Below are positions 9,959 through 21,000 of a stretch of DNA of 64,000 nt, piece by piece. A program made the position numbers and the translations under genes. Within the stretch, counting starts at the first letter, position 1, and each line of letters begins with the position of its first letter. Under the pieces are notes generated by a model, which did no database searches, had not been told where the DNA came from, and was given only the letters and a program-made list of their open reading frames with translations. The DNA comes from Stentor roeselii (Eukaryota; Ciliophora; Heterotrichea; Heterotrichida; Stentoridae), in contig RSEH01000175.1 of NCBI GenBank assembly GCA_006503475.1, positions 1-64,000 on the forward strand. Direction: 5' to 3'.

Positions 9959-12900
9959 ATGATTCTCATGTTGATATTCTTTATTCAAATATCCTCTCTC
10001 AAGATCGAACAACTACCAATCTCAAAATCCTCCCCTCCAAGATTGATACACACAACATCATCAGTAGTAAGCTCTTCCTCAAAAATTTACTTTTATGGAG
10101 GTGAAGAAGAAAGTGGTTTATTTTCATGTGCATTTTATTCATACGACATAGAATTAGACCACTGGAAAGAAATCATTTCTTACACTACTCTTTCCCCTCC
10201 TTGCCTATCACAATGTAAGTCTTTTATAACCTCAAACAACTCGTTTTTCATCATCTTTGGGAAGACTGCAAAAGGAATTTCTGAAAATATTTACGTTTAT
10301 GACTTGAATCTTTCGTATTGGAAATTTGGAAGTTTTTCAGGAGATTATATTTATCCGACGATTGATTCAGCTGAGTGTTTTTTTACTTTTGGAAAGAAAC
10401 GATACTTAGGATTGTATGGAGGAATCTTGGTTTCAGGGATATCACAGCACTTTTACTTGTAAGGGATAAACAGAATTGATACTGAAACTTTAGAAGTTCA
10501 AGCGTTTTATGAAAATTATCCGGGGAATATGACTGAAGGGTCTTTAGTGTTTTATAATGACTCTCTTTACTTATTTGGAGTTGTTGAAGGAAGATCAATT
10601 TGTCAACTTTTCAGATTTGATTTAACTGAAAAAACCTGGTACGAGATCAAAACAAGCTCTGACATACCAGCAAGAAAAGGTCATAAGTCTTCAGTCAACA
10701 AAAACTTCATGTTTGTCTTTTTCGGCTATAATTTAAACGAAAAATACTCAGAAATCTTAAGATTGGACTTAACACTACTCACCTGGTCTCTAATAAAAAA
10801 TGACATCGAATATTCATACGGAAGTACTTCTCAAACTTTTGAAAACTATGTAAGCTTCGGGCTTGGAAAGTCTCTGAAAAATTATGAAAATTCCATTATA
10901 CTCTTTTACTTCGAGTCAGAAAATTACACAGTTCACTCTGAATCTGCAGATTTTCCAGTAGGTAGAAAAAATCACATCAGCTGGGTTTACAACAACTCGA
11001 TTTTTATATTCGGAGGACTTTCTTCTTCTGGAGATACTCTTAATGATATGTGGAGATTTGATATTGATTCGGATTGTTGGGTGTATGTTAAAACGTATGG
11101 AAACATTCCAGCGAAGAGAGAGCTGATGGGCTACTTTTTTATAAACGGGTCAGGTTTAACCATTATGGGTGGAAAGTCTGGTAATACGATTTTTCAAGAA
11201 ATTTACTTTTATGAACCAAAAGCTAGTCTTTGGACCATGCTAAACGAAGGCAACAACATCACCTCTCGTTTCGACCCATGCATATTTTTCTATTCCTTCA
11301 AAATTCTGATTTTCGGAGGTCAAAACTTCGAAGAAAACTTAAACGATATGTGGATTTACGATTTCTCATCAGCGACCTTCACCCAAATAGAACTAAAATA
11401 TAAAAACCATTTAAGCATCGCAAACTATAAATGTGCATTTAAATCTGAGGGTCTATTAATTTCACTACATTTAATCGGCGGCACTGATTCAAGCAACGAA
11501 CCAAGCAAGGAAATAATTCAAATCACTATCAAAAACATCGAATCCAAGCCGCTAAACGGATCAGTTTCTTCAAACAACTCAGAAAACCTTTTATCATTAA
11601 AAGACTTTTCAATATCTCTCGAAAATTCAACACTATTCATTTTCGGAGGTAAAAGAAACCAAGAAGTATCAAAATTCATTCACTGTTACGACCTAGTCAA
11701 TAAAAAAATAATCCGCTCGATTCTCCTTCCAGAATCACTGTGGGTTGCAGGGCACTCATTAGTCCAACTCGGTCAAAGTTTTTACCTTTTCGGAGGAATC
11801 CATTCTCCAAGTGGATTCCAAACCTCTGATGTAGTTTCAAATGAACTTTACCAGATTTCATTCAACGAAGAGCCGATATTTTTGACTTGTAAATTCGGGA
11901 TGATTATAGAAGGTCGATGCCAACCTTGTCCTCCTGGTTTTTACAGTATTTCAAATGATTGCCTTCCTTGTCCTAATGGAACTTTTTATCAATACAGAGG
12001 AGCTTGTGAGATTCAGATGTGCACTCCTTGTCAATTTGGAGAGTTTAATGATGAAGAAGGTAAAACTTTCTGTAAAATTTGTAGAACTGGATTAGAATGT
12101 CCTTTGGGCTCATCTGTGCCTCTTGAAAAAAGTAAGAATTTAACTGTTTTTAGTAAACAACCTGGGGATTATTTACCTAAAGATACTGCACTTGAAGATT
12201 TGTATTTCATGCTTTTGTGGATTTTTGGAGCTTTGGCTTTTGTTTTACTTTTTCTTGTGATTTTCTGGAAACGGACCAGGAGTAAGTTTTTAAGAATTGA
12301 TCAATTTGTCACTCAACACTCTCAAGAATTGAATGTTCCTGTGATTTACAGGAAAACTGTGATTGGAGGGTATTTTACTGTCATTTTTTTGCTTTTCGCT
12401 GTGATTACTTCGGTTTACACCCTAATAGCTTATTTAGATGACAATATTTCTGAGTCAAAATCATTAGTCCCTTTAATATCAGTCAAAGATGATATAGTTT
12501 CAAGTTTTTTTTTTATAAACTTCACTTTTTACAACTTAATTGGTGAATGTAAGGAAAATGATACTTTTTGGATAAATTCCTCAATCTCATTTAAAACCAT
12601 TTCATTTACAGTGAAAAAAGAAGGAACCAACTGCCAAGCATTGATAAAATATGAAGATTTCCTTTTATCAAATAATGGGAAAATTAGCTTCAGCTTTCAA
12701 AACATCAGATACTACTGTTCACATATCTCTGTTAATTTAGCATCTTCTTCTTCAATCCCTGATCAAAACAGCGAGATTTTCATTCCTTTATACCCAAATG
12801 ACAGAACACATGTATTTCGAGGTTTTATTCCAAGTAAATTCAAAGTTTTACTCCTTCCATCAGTAAGAAAAACTCAGGTTTTTTACTCAGACTCATCGTC

Positions 12901-13306
12901 TTTCGACTCAAAAATCACAGGATTTCATTTAGTCGATGCAAAAAATCATGAAACTGGCACAACAGTCGACCAATACTCGTAAAAAATAAAAAGATTTAAT
13001 TCTATGATTTTTTTGATGGTCGATTTAGAACTGCAGTTGAATGAAAATGCGTTTATTACGAAAAGACTTGAGAAATATACTCCTTTTATGTTTCTTGGAA
13101 CACTTTTAGGATCTGTGATTGGAATTATGGAAAGTTTTGCTACTTTAATGGCATGGACTGAGGTGCTTTTTGAAGCTTTTGAGAAAAGGAGTAGAAGGAA
13201 AGTGCATTTTCAGGGGGTTGTTCAAGGTCGAAAGGGATTTGGTATATGCATGTGTGAAGACCAGTTTGAAACGAAAATGTCTATCAGGTTTAATACGACA
13301 GATTAA
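9959..13306 (+). CDS. Kelch-repeat, cysteine-rich, multi-pass membrane protein (K2)
   Basis: Three exons (9959-10458, 10474-12978, 12994-13306) give about 1105 residues. K2 is a paralogue of K1 in inverted, head-to-head arrangement, with the same order: signal peptide, kelch propeller (FGG turns), cysteine-rich CxxC segment (codons near 11890-12110), two transmembrane helices (near 12205-12265 and 12365-12435), a long juxtamembrane domain, and a C-terminal hydrophobic helix in exon 3. Both 15-nt introns sit at the same codons as in K1. Starts at ATG 9959 just after a TATAAAA string; stop TAA. Likely cell-surface or vesicle membrane; function unknown. Confidence 0.88.
10459..10473 (+). other. 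15-nt intron (K2 intron 1)
   Basis: GTAAGGGATAAACAG, phase 2. The unspliced frame stops at its second codon (TAA). Removing it yields a continuous kelch repeat matching K1. Confidence 0.87.
12979..12993 (+). other. 15-nt intron (K2 intron 2)
   Basis: GTAAAAAATAAAAAG, phase 2. Its 3' end is AAG, where most introns here end in TAG or CAG. Removal connects the C-terminal membrane exon as in K1. Confidence 0.82.
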
Positions 13307-14527
13307 GTATTAATTAGATGAAAGATATTAATATCTTATTTAAACTCACTTTAAAGTATGTATTGAAAAGTTTATTATATTAATCTGAAATAAAAATGAT
13401 TTTTTTACTTTTTGTGTCTAAGCGTTTGTAACAGAAACAGGAGTCTACTTGCTTTCTTCGCGCTTTAATTGATTTATCTAGTGAACTTACTGATGAATAT
13501 AAAGACTAAATCAAGAGATAATATTTTTTGATATAAGGTTTATTTAATTATACCTAAAGAAATGAATTGTATTATTAAAATTGATTTAAGAAATTAAAGG
13601 GAATATGATCATTCTATACCTATTTAATTAATACTATTGACTGAAATATCATAATAACCTACTTTTTTATAATTAGCGATCTGATATCAAGAAGTAAGTA
13701 ATATGGGTAAGTAATAATTGGATTTGATATTTCCGTTTACTCTTTCTTTGAAAGAACAAGACAGTTTTCATTGGTCTAAATTTAAATTAGGCGTATATTG
13801 GATTTTTTGCCTTTGGACTTAGTATTGAACTATCGCTTTTTATTTGAAACTGGGTACGAAATGATGTTGAAAGCCCTAGCTCTGGGGCCTTCTTTGGATT
13901 GTAAATTTTACTAATGTATTTTTTAGTTTTTCTAGGGCATCACGAGAGCTTTACGTAGTTGCAGAGACATAATGTTCTTCTTTCGATTATTCTGTTCCAG
14001 GATTCTGGAATTTATGATTTCCAGATGTAGTTAGAGTCGAAAATTTTTATTTCAGTATACTTTAATTGAAAGACTTTTTCTGATAATTTTTGAAGAGGTT
14101 GCTGATTTTTTTGGTAATGTTCATAAAGAATTTATTATGTTGTTATTATAGGATCATAAAATTTTAGGGTTTTACGAGTAATAGTTTCTTTTTTGATCAA
14201 GCTCTGAATAAATTAAAGATTGATAAGTCAATACGAAGATAAAACATATTAATCTTCAAACATTAGATGACTATTACGATTAAATTCATAATTAAGTTAT
14301 CAAGGTTAGGAATAGCAGGGCCATTCACATGATTATTGATTATATCTATAGAGTAAAAACTACGGCCAAAGAAAATTTATCAGTACCATTCAACTTTAAC
14401 TTAATCGATGAACTCCTTATAAAAACATGAATATTTTCTTGTGATTATATAACCAAAAGATAGGCACATTTTGTTTATTGAATGCAATGATTAGATATTA
14501 GCTAATTTTTTCAACTGAAACTATTAC
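13307..14527. other. Intergenic region, nothing recognised
   Basis: About 1.2 kb between the 3' ends of K2 and the AAA-ATPase-like gene. It is AT-rich with a slightly less AT-rich patch near 13860-14040. No open frame, RNA gene or clear relic could be supported. Confidence 0.5.
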
Positions 14528-16537
14528 TTAACTACTATCTCTCTTTATTGCGTATTTGGATAATTCACTAATAAAGTCTTTCTTGTCAATGGCACCCTTA
14601 TTGAAACTATCAATCGCTGATTTCAATCCTTCTTCATTAAACTGAAACTCTTCAGCAAAAATTTTCCATTTACCTTCGACAATAACAAAAGCAATAGCTC
14701 TCAGGATAATTTTTTTTATATGTTTATACTCATTAGAAATCTTTATAGCTTCACTAGCGTACAATTCCATTATTTGAAGCATTCCATTCTTAATTTGTAC
14801 TGTATTACTTAAATTGTAATCCTTCTTATATTCAATGATAAAGAGAGTATCAGATTCTTCATTTGGTAAAAGAGCTATATCGATCCTTTTTTTTTGTTCA
14901 GTTGAACGCTCCAATAATACGCTGTACTTTTCTAAACGATTTATCGAATTGTAAGAACTGAAGTACAGTAAAGATTTGAATACATATTCAGGGGTATTGT
15001 TATCATCTATTATGATTTTATCCAGAATTTTTACTTGAAATGAAGAGCAAAACATTTTGATGTCTTCTATTTCATTATCAACATACGAAGCATTTGCCAA
15101 ATATGGCATTTTAATTTTCAACCATTTAAGTGCGATTTCTTTGTGAAAGATTTCAATAATTTCTTTATTTGGTAAGCGATATTTATTATCAGCTACCATT
15201 GTTAAATACCCAGTGTCCATCATAAAAGTCAAAAATGAGTCGGAGTTTTGAAATATAGTTTTAGTCAAAATATCTTTATGTTCTACATCACCATCACTTA
15301 TCTTATTAAAAGCATGATTGATAGGGGTGAAGGCAATCAAGTTATTTTGCTCTAGATTTTCAATAAATTTTGTTGTAGGTAAATGCTGGATAGAACTACA
15401 AAGAAGTTCTGTTGAACCACTATTAGACCAGAATGTTGAATAAGGTTCAGGATCATTTTCCATCAAACATTTTAGGCAATTAATGACAGAAAAAGGATTA
15501 TAAATTGTCTTGCCTTGTATATTGTACCCGTTATACCATTTTGCTATTTGTTTTTTAACTTTTACGATATCAAATTTCTCTGTCATCATACTCTGAGTCT
15601 GTTCAATCAGTTTATCAACTTCTGTTTCAGTTAGGCCGTAAAATTCCGAAATTAAAGATTTCTGTACTGAATCATGGGTGAAACAATTGAGGCCAGATAA
15701 ACAATTTGTCTTCGCTAATCTTGATACCCCGGTGAATAAGGAGAACTGAACGTTTTTTTCAATAAAGCCTTTAAGGCATAAAAACATTTCGGAATAGAGG
15801 TGCAATCCGTATTCATAAAACTTAGAATTTTGTTCTGCGAGAGATATCAGGAACTTATCATACTCATCGACTAAAAGTATAACTTTTGTTCCGTAATGCG
15901 CTTTTAAAGACCTGATTAGAGTAGCCAAAGTGTTGATAATCATAATATCATCAAGACAATCAAACTTATCATTTTTAAAGTAGTTTTGTAATCTATTTTT
16001 ATCATAAGGATTAACCTTAGGTGATTTAAGTAGATACTTATGAGTTTGAATGGTATTTTGCAGTACGTTTGCTAAATAAATTTCAAGGTGTCTTTCGCTT
16101 TTTGGTTTAGCATCAGTAAAAATCAATTTAATCACAGGCAGACTTCCTTGAAGGTCAATAAATTTAGTTTCTTGTGTTTTTTTGGTTATAGGATTGTAGG
16201 GAAGAATTTCCTTATTTATCTCAAACTTCCTAAAGTTTTCCTTTTTCTCTTCATCCCTTGAAATGATTCCATCTTCAGAGACCTGGGGCTGAAAAAAACT
16301 CTCAATCATACTCAAATTTAAGCTCTTTCCCCATCTTCTCGGTCTCGTAACCAACATACATTTTTCTTTCAAGAGAGATTTAAGTAACAGAGTCTTATCG
16401 GCATAAACCATATTTCCTTCTAGTATGTCGTTAAACTCACTCCCAAGATAAAACAAGGGATCTATAGTCCCAGTAAAATTCCTATAAAAAATCGATTTTG
16501 TATTCAGCATAGAGTTTCTGAGGGGCCTGGCAAACAT
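14528..16537 (-). CDS. AAA-ATPase-like / PD-(D/E)XK nuclease-like protein
   Basis: A 669-residue intronless frame. The N-terminal half matches the AAA-ATPase-like family (Pfam AAA-ATPase_like): YADKTLLLK, then the family's modified P-loop TRPRRWGKS (64-72), Walker B LLVDEYDKF (about 219-229) and an FTGVSRL segment. The C-terminal half ends in a PD-(D/E)XK-type core, with D in RIDIALL and the ExK of IIEYKK (about 550-570), as in the associated PDDEXK_9 domain. The family is abundant in bacteria and scattered in protists; its cellular job is poorly understood. The first 24 residues are rich in Arg, Ser and Asn and lack acidic residues, so a mitochondrial presequence is possible. An in-frame Met at residue 10 is an alternative start. 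Stop TAA. Confidence 0.85.
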   Translation of the reverse strand: MFARPLRNSMLNTKSIFYRNFTGTIDPLFYLGSEFNDILEGNMVYADKTLLLKSLLKEKCMLVTRPRRWGKSLNLSMIESFFQPQVSEDGIISRDEEKKENFRKFEINKEILPYNPITKKTQETKFIDLQGSLPVIKLIFTDAKPKSERHLEIYLANVLQNTIQTHKYLLKSPKVNPYDKNRLQNYFKNDKFDCLDDIMIINTLATLIRSLKAHYGTKVILLVDEYDKFLISLAEQNSKFYEYGLHLYSEMFLCLKGFIEKNVQFSLFTGVSRLAKTNCLSGLNCFTHDSVQKSLISEFYGLTETEVDKLIEQTQSMMTEKFDIVKVKKQIAKWYNGYNIQGKTIYNPFSVINCLKCLMENDPEPYSTFWSNSGSTELLCSSIQHLPTTKFIENLEQNNLIAFTPINHAFNKISDGDVEHKDILTKTIFQNSDSFLTFMMDTGYLTMVADNKYRLPNKEIIEIFHKEIALKWLKIKMPYLANASYVDNEIEDIKMFCSSFQVKILDKIIIDDNNTPEYVFKSLLYFSSYNSINRLEKYSVLLERSTEQKKRIDIALLPNEESDTLFIIEYKKDYNLSNTVQIKNGMLQIMELYASEAIKISNEYKHIKKIILRAIAFVIVEGKWKIFAEEFQFNEEGLKSAIDSFNKGAIDKKDFISELSKYAIKRDSS

Positions 16538-17178
16538 TTATATATATGGCTGAGATTAAATAGGAAAATGGTAGGATTAGGAATAGATAAAGGGTATAAA
16601 GTATTGAAATTGGTTAAATTTTGATTCTTAATGAATCTGATTAAAGGTATTTTACTTTGAATTTTTGAGTAGAGCTTATACAAATGGTTTTTTTGTTTTT
16701 TCAAATAATTTGAGACACCAACCTGAGTAACATGAATGGATTTATCATCTGACTAAGATTGTGATGTCTAGTTTATATGTAAAGGGCTAATTTTTTCGGA
16801 GTAAAGCCAGAAGAGTGGTATAAGAGTAATTATCATCCCAAAATCAATTCTAAAACTTTCAGGTGAAAAAGTTTTTTCCAATTTCATCCGGTTTAAGTCA
16901 AAGCATTTAGTGGTATTTAAGTAGCATTTTTTCCATAAAAAAAAAATGAAGTATTCTGAAAAAATTGTTGAAAAAGACAAACCTTCTTGATTGATACCAG
17001 CAGTTCATTCAACTATTAAAGATTCAGATCAAACAAATAAAGATGAAGACAAACCATCTGATTCCAGTTCACATCCGAATGTGAAGAATCTTTGAGAAGA
17101 CTCATGATATGCCAGGTGGACCACTTTCAGTGAAAAGAACTTTTTCTGAAGGTTAAATAGGCGGATATTAATAAATAA
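16538..17178. other. Intergenic region with a TGA-interrupted open stretch
   Basis: This 640-bp divergent spacer lies between the AAA-ATPase-like gene and the RAP1-like gene, and an ATATATAA string directly precedes the ATG of the former. On the plus strand, 16946-17179 is free of TAA and TAG in one frame and has a hydrophilic, protein-like composition, but several TGA codons interrupt it. I do not call a gene here. Confidence 0.5.
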
Positions 17179-17988
17179 ATGATTTTTAATAGCGGGAAGT
17201 CTCAAATGAACTTTTATATGCCTCCATGTAGTGAAAAAGCTGAGATTTATAGGATTATCCAAGAAAACGGTGGCAGGGCATTGAAAGAAGACCAGGCTGG
17301 ATGTATCTATCTTCTTCCCTATGAGCCTAACTTTACATTAAAAGAAAGTTTCAGCCATCCAGTTTACTCTTACACTCTAGTCCTGCATTCATTTTCCTTA
17401 CAAGAACTGCAAAGCCTTGAGACCTACCAATTAAACACCACTTCAAAGTCAATCCCTTCACAACAAAAGCTTTCATACACAGAAAAAGAAGATCGATCAA
17501 TGCGAGACTTTGTAGAAAAAACCGAAGGGAACCCAAAAAACCTTTCATTTTGGCTTTCATTCAAAAATCACTGCTCAACAAATCGTTCCGCAGACAGTCT
17601 TCGAGCTCATTGGAAGTTTTTATCATCAAATCAAGCAACTAAAAAAAAGGAAAAAAAAATCCCAGCATTCAAACAACTCCTCCTCGATAGAGCAAATAAG
17701 AAAAAGCAGGAAAATCTTGAAATCGCTGAAAAAATGGTCAAAAGTCCTGAAAACTCTGGATCTGATGAACTTGGAGAACGTTTGACTGACGATTTTGCAG
17801 AAAATGAACAAAGTGAAAAGGTTTTACATGGAAATGACTTTTGTAATATTGAGAAATGCTTTGATGACTTGATTGATGCAGTTTCACATGTTAGTAAAAG
17901 AAGAGTTTCGCCTGGTGAAATAATCGATGTTCTTGTCGAGTGCTCTGGAAACGTGAAAGCGACTTTAGAAGCTTTTAAAAAGAAGTAA
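17179..17988 (+). CDS. RAP1 / TERF2IP-like telomere protein
   Basis: A 269-residue protein with three regions in the order of RAP1 proteins. An N-terminal BRCT-like domain (about 11-85) opens with NFYMPP, has ENGG, and ends LETYQL. A Myb-type DNA-binding domain (about 98-150) opens with SYTEKEDRSM and has a HWKFL third helix. A Lys-rich linker follows, then a small helical C-terminal domain (about 221-268) with VSPGEIIDVLVECSGNVKA, resembling the RCT domain that binds partner proteins. RAP1 is a shelterin subunit at chromosome ends, recruited by TRF2 in vertebrates and binding DNA directly in yeasts. The start at ATG 17179 is used; the Met at codon 10 is also plausible and lies right at the BRCT. 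Stop TAA, 20 bp from the convergent IP3-receptor stop. The assignment rests on motif order and lengths. Confidence 0.72.
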   Translation: MIFNSGKSQMNFYMPPCSEKAEIYRIIQENGGRALKEDQAGCIYLLPYEPNFTLKESFSHPVYSYTLVLHSFSLQELQSLETYQLNTTSKSIPSQQKLSYTEKEDRSMRDFVEKTEGNPKNLSFWLSFKNHCSTNRSADSLRAHWKFLSSNQATKKKEKKIPAFKQLLLDRANKKKQENLEIAEKMVKSPENSGSDELGERLTDDFAENEQSEKVLHGNDFCNIEKCFDDLIDAVSHVSKRRVSPGEIIDVLVECSGNVKATLEAFKKK

Positions 17989-18008
17989 TAGTTAAGCTGG
18001 GTTAAACT

Positions 18009-21000
18009 CTAGATTATTCTACTCTTTTGACTTGCTATCAGAGTTTTTTTTAGATTTGATGATTTTTTCAGTTTTTTTACTTCCTGCTCGAATTTCGCCA
18101 AAGACTCGCTGATTTCTTTGATTTGCGTCAGGCTCTGGTTTTCTTCATTGATTTCTTCATTTTTGAAACTAAGTCCTTGCTGTTGAGGGATCCAGTCATG
18201 TTTATTATCATTAATCTGAGTTTTGATGTCACTTTCAATTCCTGAATGTTCTGTAGATTTCTTAAAGTCAAGATAAGCAATAAAATAAATATAGTTCCAT
18301 TCACTATGCTCCTTAACCACATGGTACTTGAAAGACTTGCTAGTCAATCTTTCAATATCCTCTCTAGCCTTTCCACAAATAAAGCATTTATTATTCCTAT
18401 CGGCATTACTTTCATCATCATTCAACTTGAGGACAGTAAAGTTATCAAGAATAAGTCCATAAATAATATTTGCCAACAAAATAGGAATAATGATCATATA
18501 CAAGTCATCAAAAAAAAACCTCGAAATTACATCATTTTTTCTAAATTCCGGCATAATTACATTAGTCTCATCCCTGTAAAGCTGGTTATAGTCCAACCAC
18601 ATTCCAATCCCTCCTGAATTTTTATAAGCCTGGTCAAAAATCGTCCGAAAGCACAACAATAAAGACTCACAATTTCCAGCGAATTCTTCAGCAAAGTCAA
18701 CATAAGCCCAGATAGAAAACAGATAATTGATGATCACAATCAAGAAAAAGACTAAAACTAAAGATTTCCAAGGAAGTACAACTGACATGATCACACTTTG
18801 AAGTGAAGGGATTCGGTAAAGGATGTCAAGAAGATGAATGCTGAAGAAAAAAGGATGCCAGGCAAGTCCAAAGATAGAGAAGATGCAGAAGCCGAACTGG
18901 TAAATCACGTCTACTTTCACGGAGACCTTGCGGAAGACTCTTAAAACTTTTACCACCTGGCGGATGTCTTCTTTCATTCCTTTCAGCTCGGTCTTGATGA
19001 TTAGAGGAATGGTTTTCACGGTGAAGTAAAGAAAAATCATGCAGGATAAGATGCAGTGAACGATGCCCACTGCATAGATATGAGAAATGGTCTCACTTGA
19101 AGATGTGATGTCTTCTTTCGCCGTATTCACTTGAATGTAACCCAATTCAGGCTTGTCGAGTCTTCCGCCATTAAAGTTGTTATAAGAAAACAACAGTAAA
19201 AAGTTCAGATACAAAGTCAGTAAAAATAAGGCCACTTTGAATAAAGCGATTTTTGATGATAAAAAACGATAACCAAGTACATTTCTTATTAACTTCTGCT
19301 CGTATTCCATGTCGTCTTTTAATTTAGAAAAACGATTCACCATGTACTCGATTTTCGCTTTTTCTGATGAACGGTCTGCCTGCTCATGAAACTCGTTTTT
19401 CGCTTCTGAAGTGAGAAACTCACAAACTGGTGGCAGCCAAAAGTAAATTTTATTAATTGTTCCTTTGAAAACCACTTCAATATCCCCTGTTTTACTCTTA
19501 AAGAACAAAACCGCTGCTTTTAAAAGATCTTCACTACTGGGATTTTCTTGTCTTCTTAAAATCTTCTTAGCATTCATGAAGCTTCTGCCAATCATTTCAA
19601 ATGGTGAAAAGTTGGAGTCAGTTTTTTCATTGTAAAGTTCAGGAAAGTCGTTGATCATTGCTTTTTTAATGTCAGGGTCGTCGATTTCAGTGAAATAACA
19701 GATGAGTTGAAAGACCATGAAACCGATTTCAATGATCAACTTGCTTCGAGGCTGTTCACCTTCTAAGCCGTTGGTGTTTTCTTTATATTTTTCATTTCCT
19801 TTGAATTTTTCGAATAAGTCGTTGTCGTACTGGGCTCCTGAGGCGTCTTTGAGGTACAAAGAATAAACACTGATAAGGTTCTTTTTAAAGAGCAGAAGAT
19901 TAAAAGCTCGGAACATTCGAGTGATGACGTAATTATCTGTCCTTCCTTCCAATAAGGCGATTAAAGTGATCAAGCATTTGTACTTTAAATGAGAAATCAT
20001 CCACCCAAATAGAAGTTTTTCCCCAATTGTCTCATAAATCATGTTAAGTCCTTCATAAGACTTGATAGTTTCTGCAGTTTCATCAATACTCAGCAACTCA
20101 CTCACGATTTCTAAGAACTTACTGTTTATTATCGCCTTTTGATTTGATTTACAAGGTCCTTGAATGCATTCTGTTAACAACTCGAAACAATTACTCATGA
20201 TAAGAAAGTACTCAACCCTTTTTTTCACCATCAGTTCCCTTAACAATAAAGTAACAGCTCCAACTAAATCATAACTATTCCGTGATTTTTCTTGAATTCT
20301 TAAGTAATTCTGCAAGGTTTCATAGTGATTTTCACAGAAAAGTTGCATAAGCTTTATAATATTACTTATCATTTTTCGTGATTTTTTAAAGTACCTTGAA
20401 TTGATTCTCTCAACATCTGAAATAACTGCGATTTTCTTGGTGAAGTCTGAAAGTCGTGTGTAAAGAGCTGCGAAAAAGTGCTCACTTGAGGACTTTACAA
20501 GAAAATAATCGTAAAAGTCCTGCTGGATCTTTTCATTACCTCCATCAAGCAATTTCGTTGAAAAATCGATGAGAATAGCGAAGATTTCAGGGTCGATATG
20601 CACGTCACACATGAGTTTCATGATAATTTGAACCACGTTCATTTCTCGGAAGATTAATTGAATGGATTTTTTCTTGTTTAACTCTTTTTCTCCTTTTTCT
20701 TCAGAATCGGCTTCTGTCAGGTTGTAACCTAAAAATTCGATCACTGAACAAACTATTTGACTTGGAGGACGGTGAACTGAGGAAAGACTTATATAGTCTA
20801 AAAGTCCCTGCAATATCTGATTTTTTGATAGTTCTTTTGATTCGATTTTTCGGAATCTTTCAAGAAAACACCTGGTTTCTTCTTTTATTAACTTGGAAAA
20901 TTTTTGGTCTTTTAGAGAAATTATTAGAGAATGCCAGTTGTCTTGAAGGACTGTTGAAGAGTTTGGAACTAATGGGGCTTCTTGTTGAGGTGAGTTTTCT

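Noticed and set aside
16504-16704. Minus-strand 66-codon ORF upstream of the AAA-ATPase-like gene
   Set aside because: It overlaps the start of that gene in another frame, is composed of AT-rich low-information codons and has no domain.
18128-18617. Short ORFs inside the IP3 receptor on either strand
   Set aside because: They are shadows of the long coding frame.
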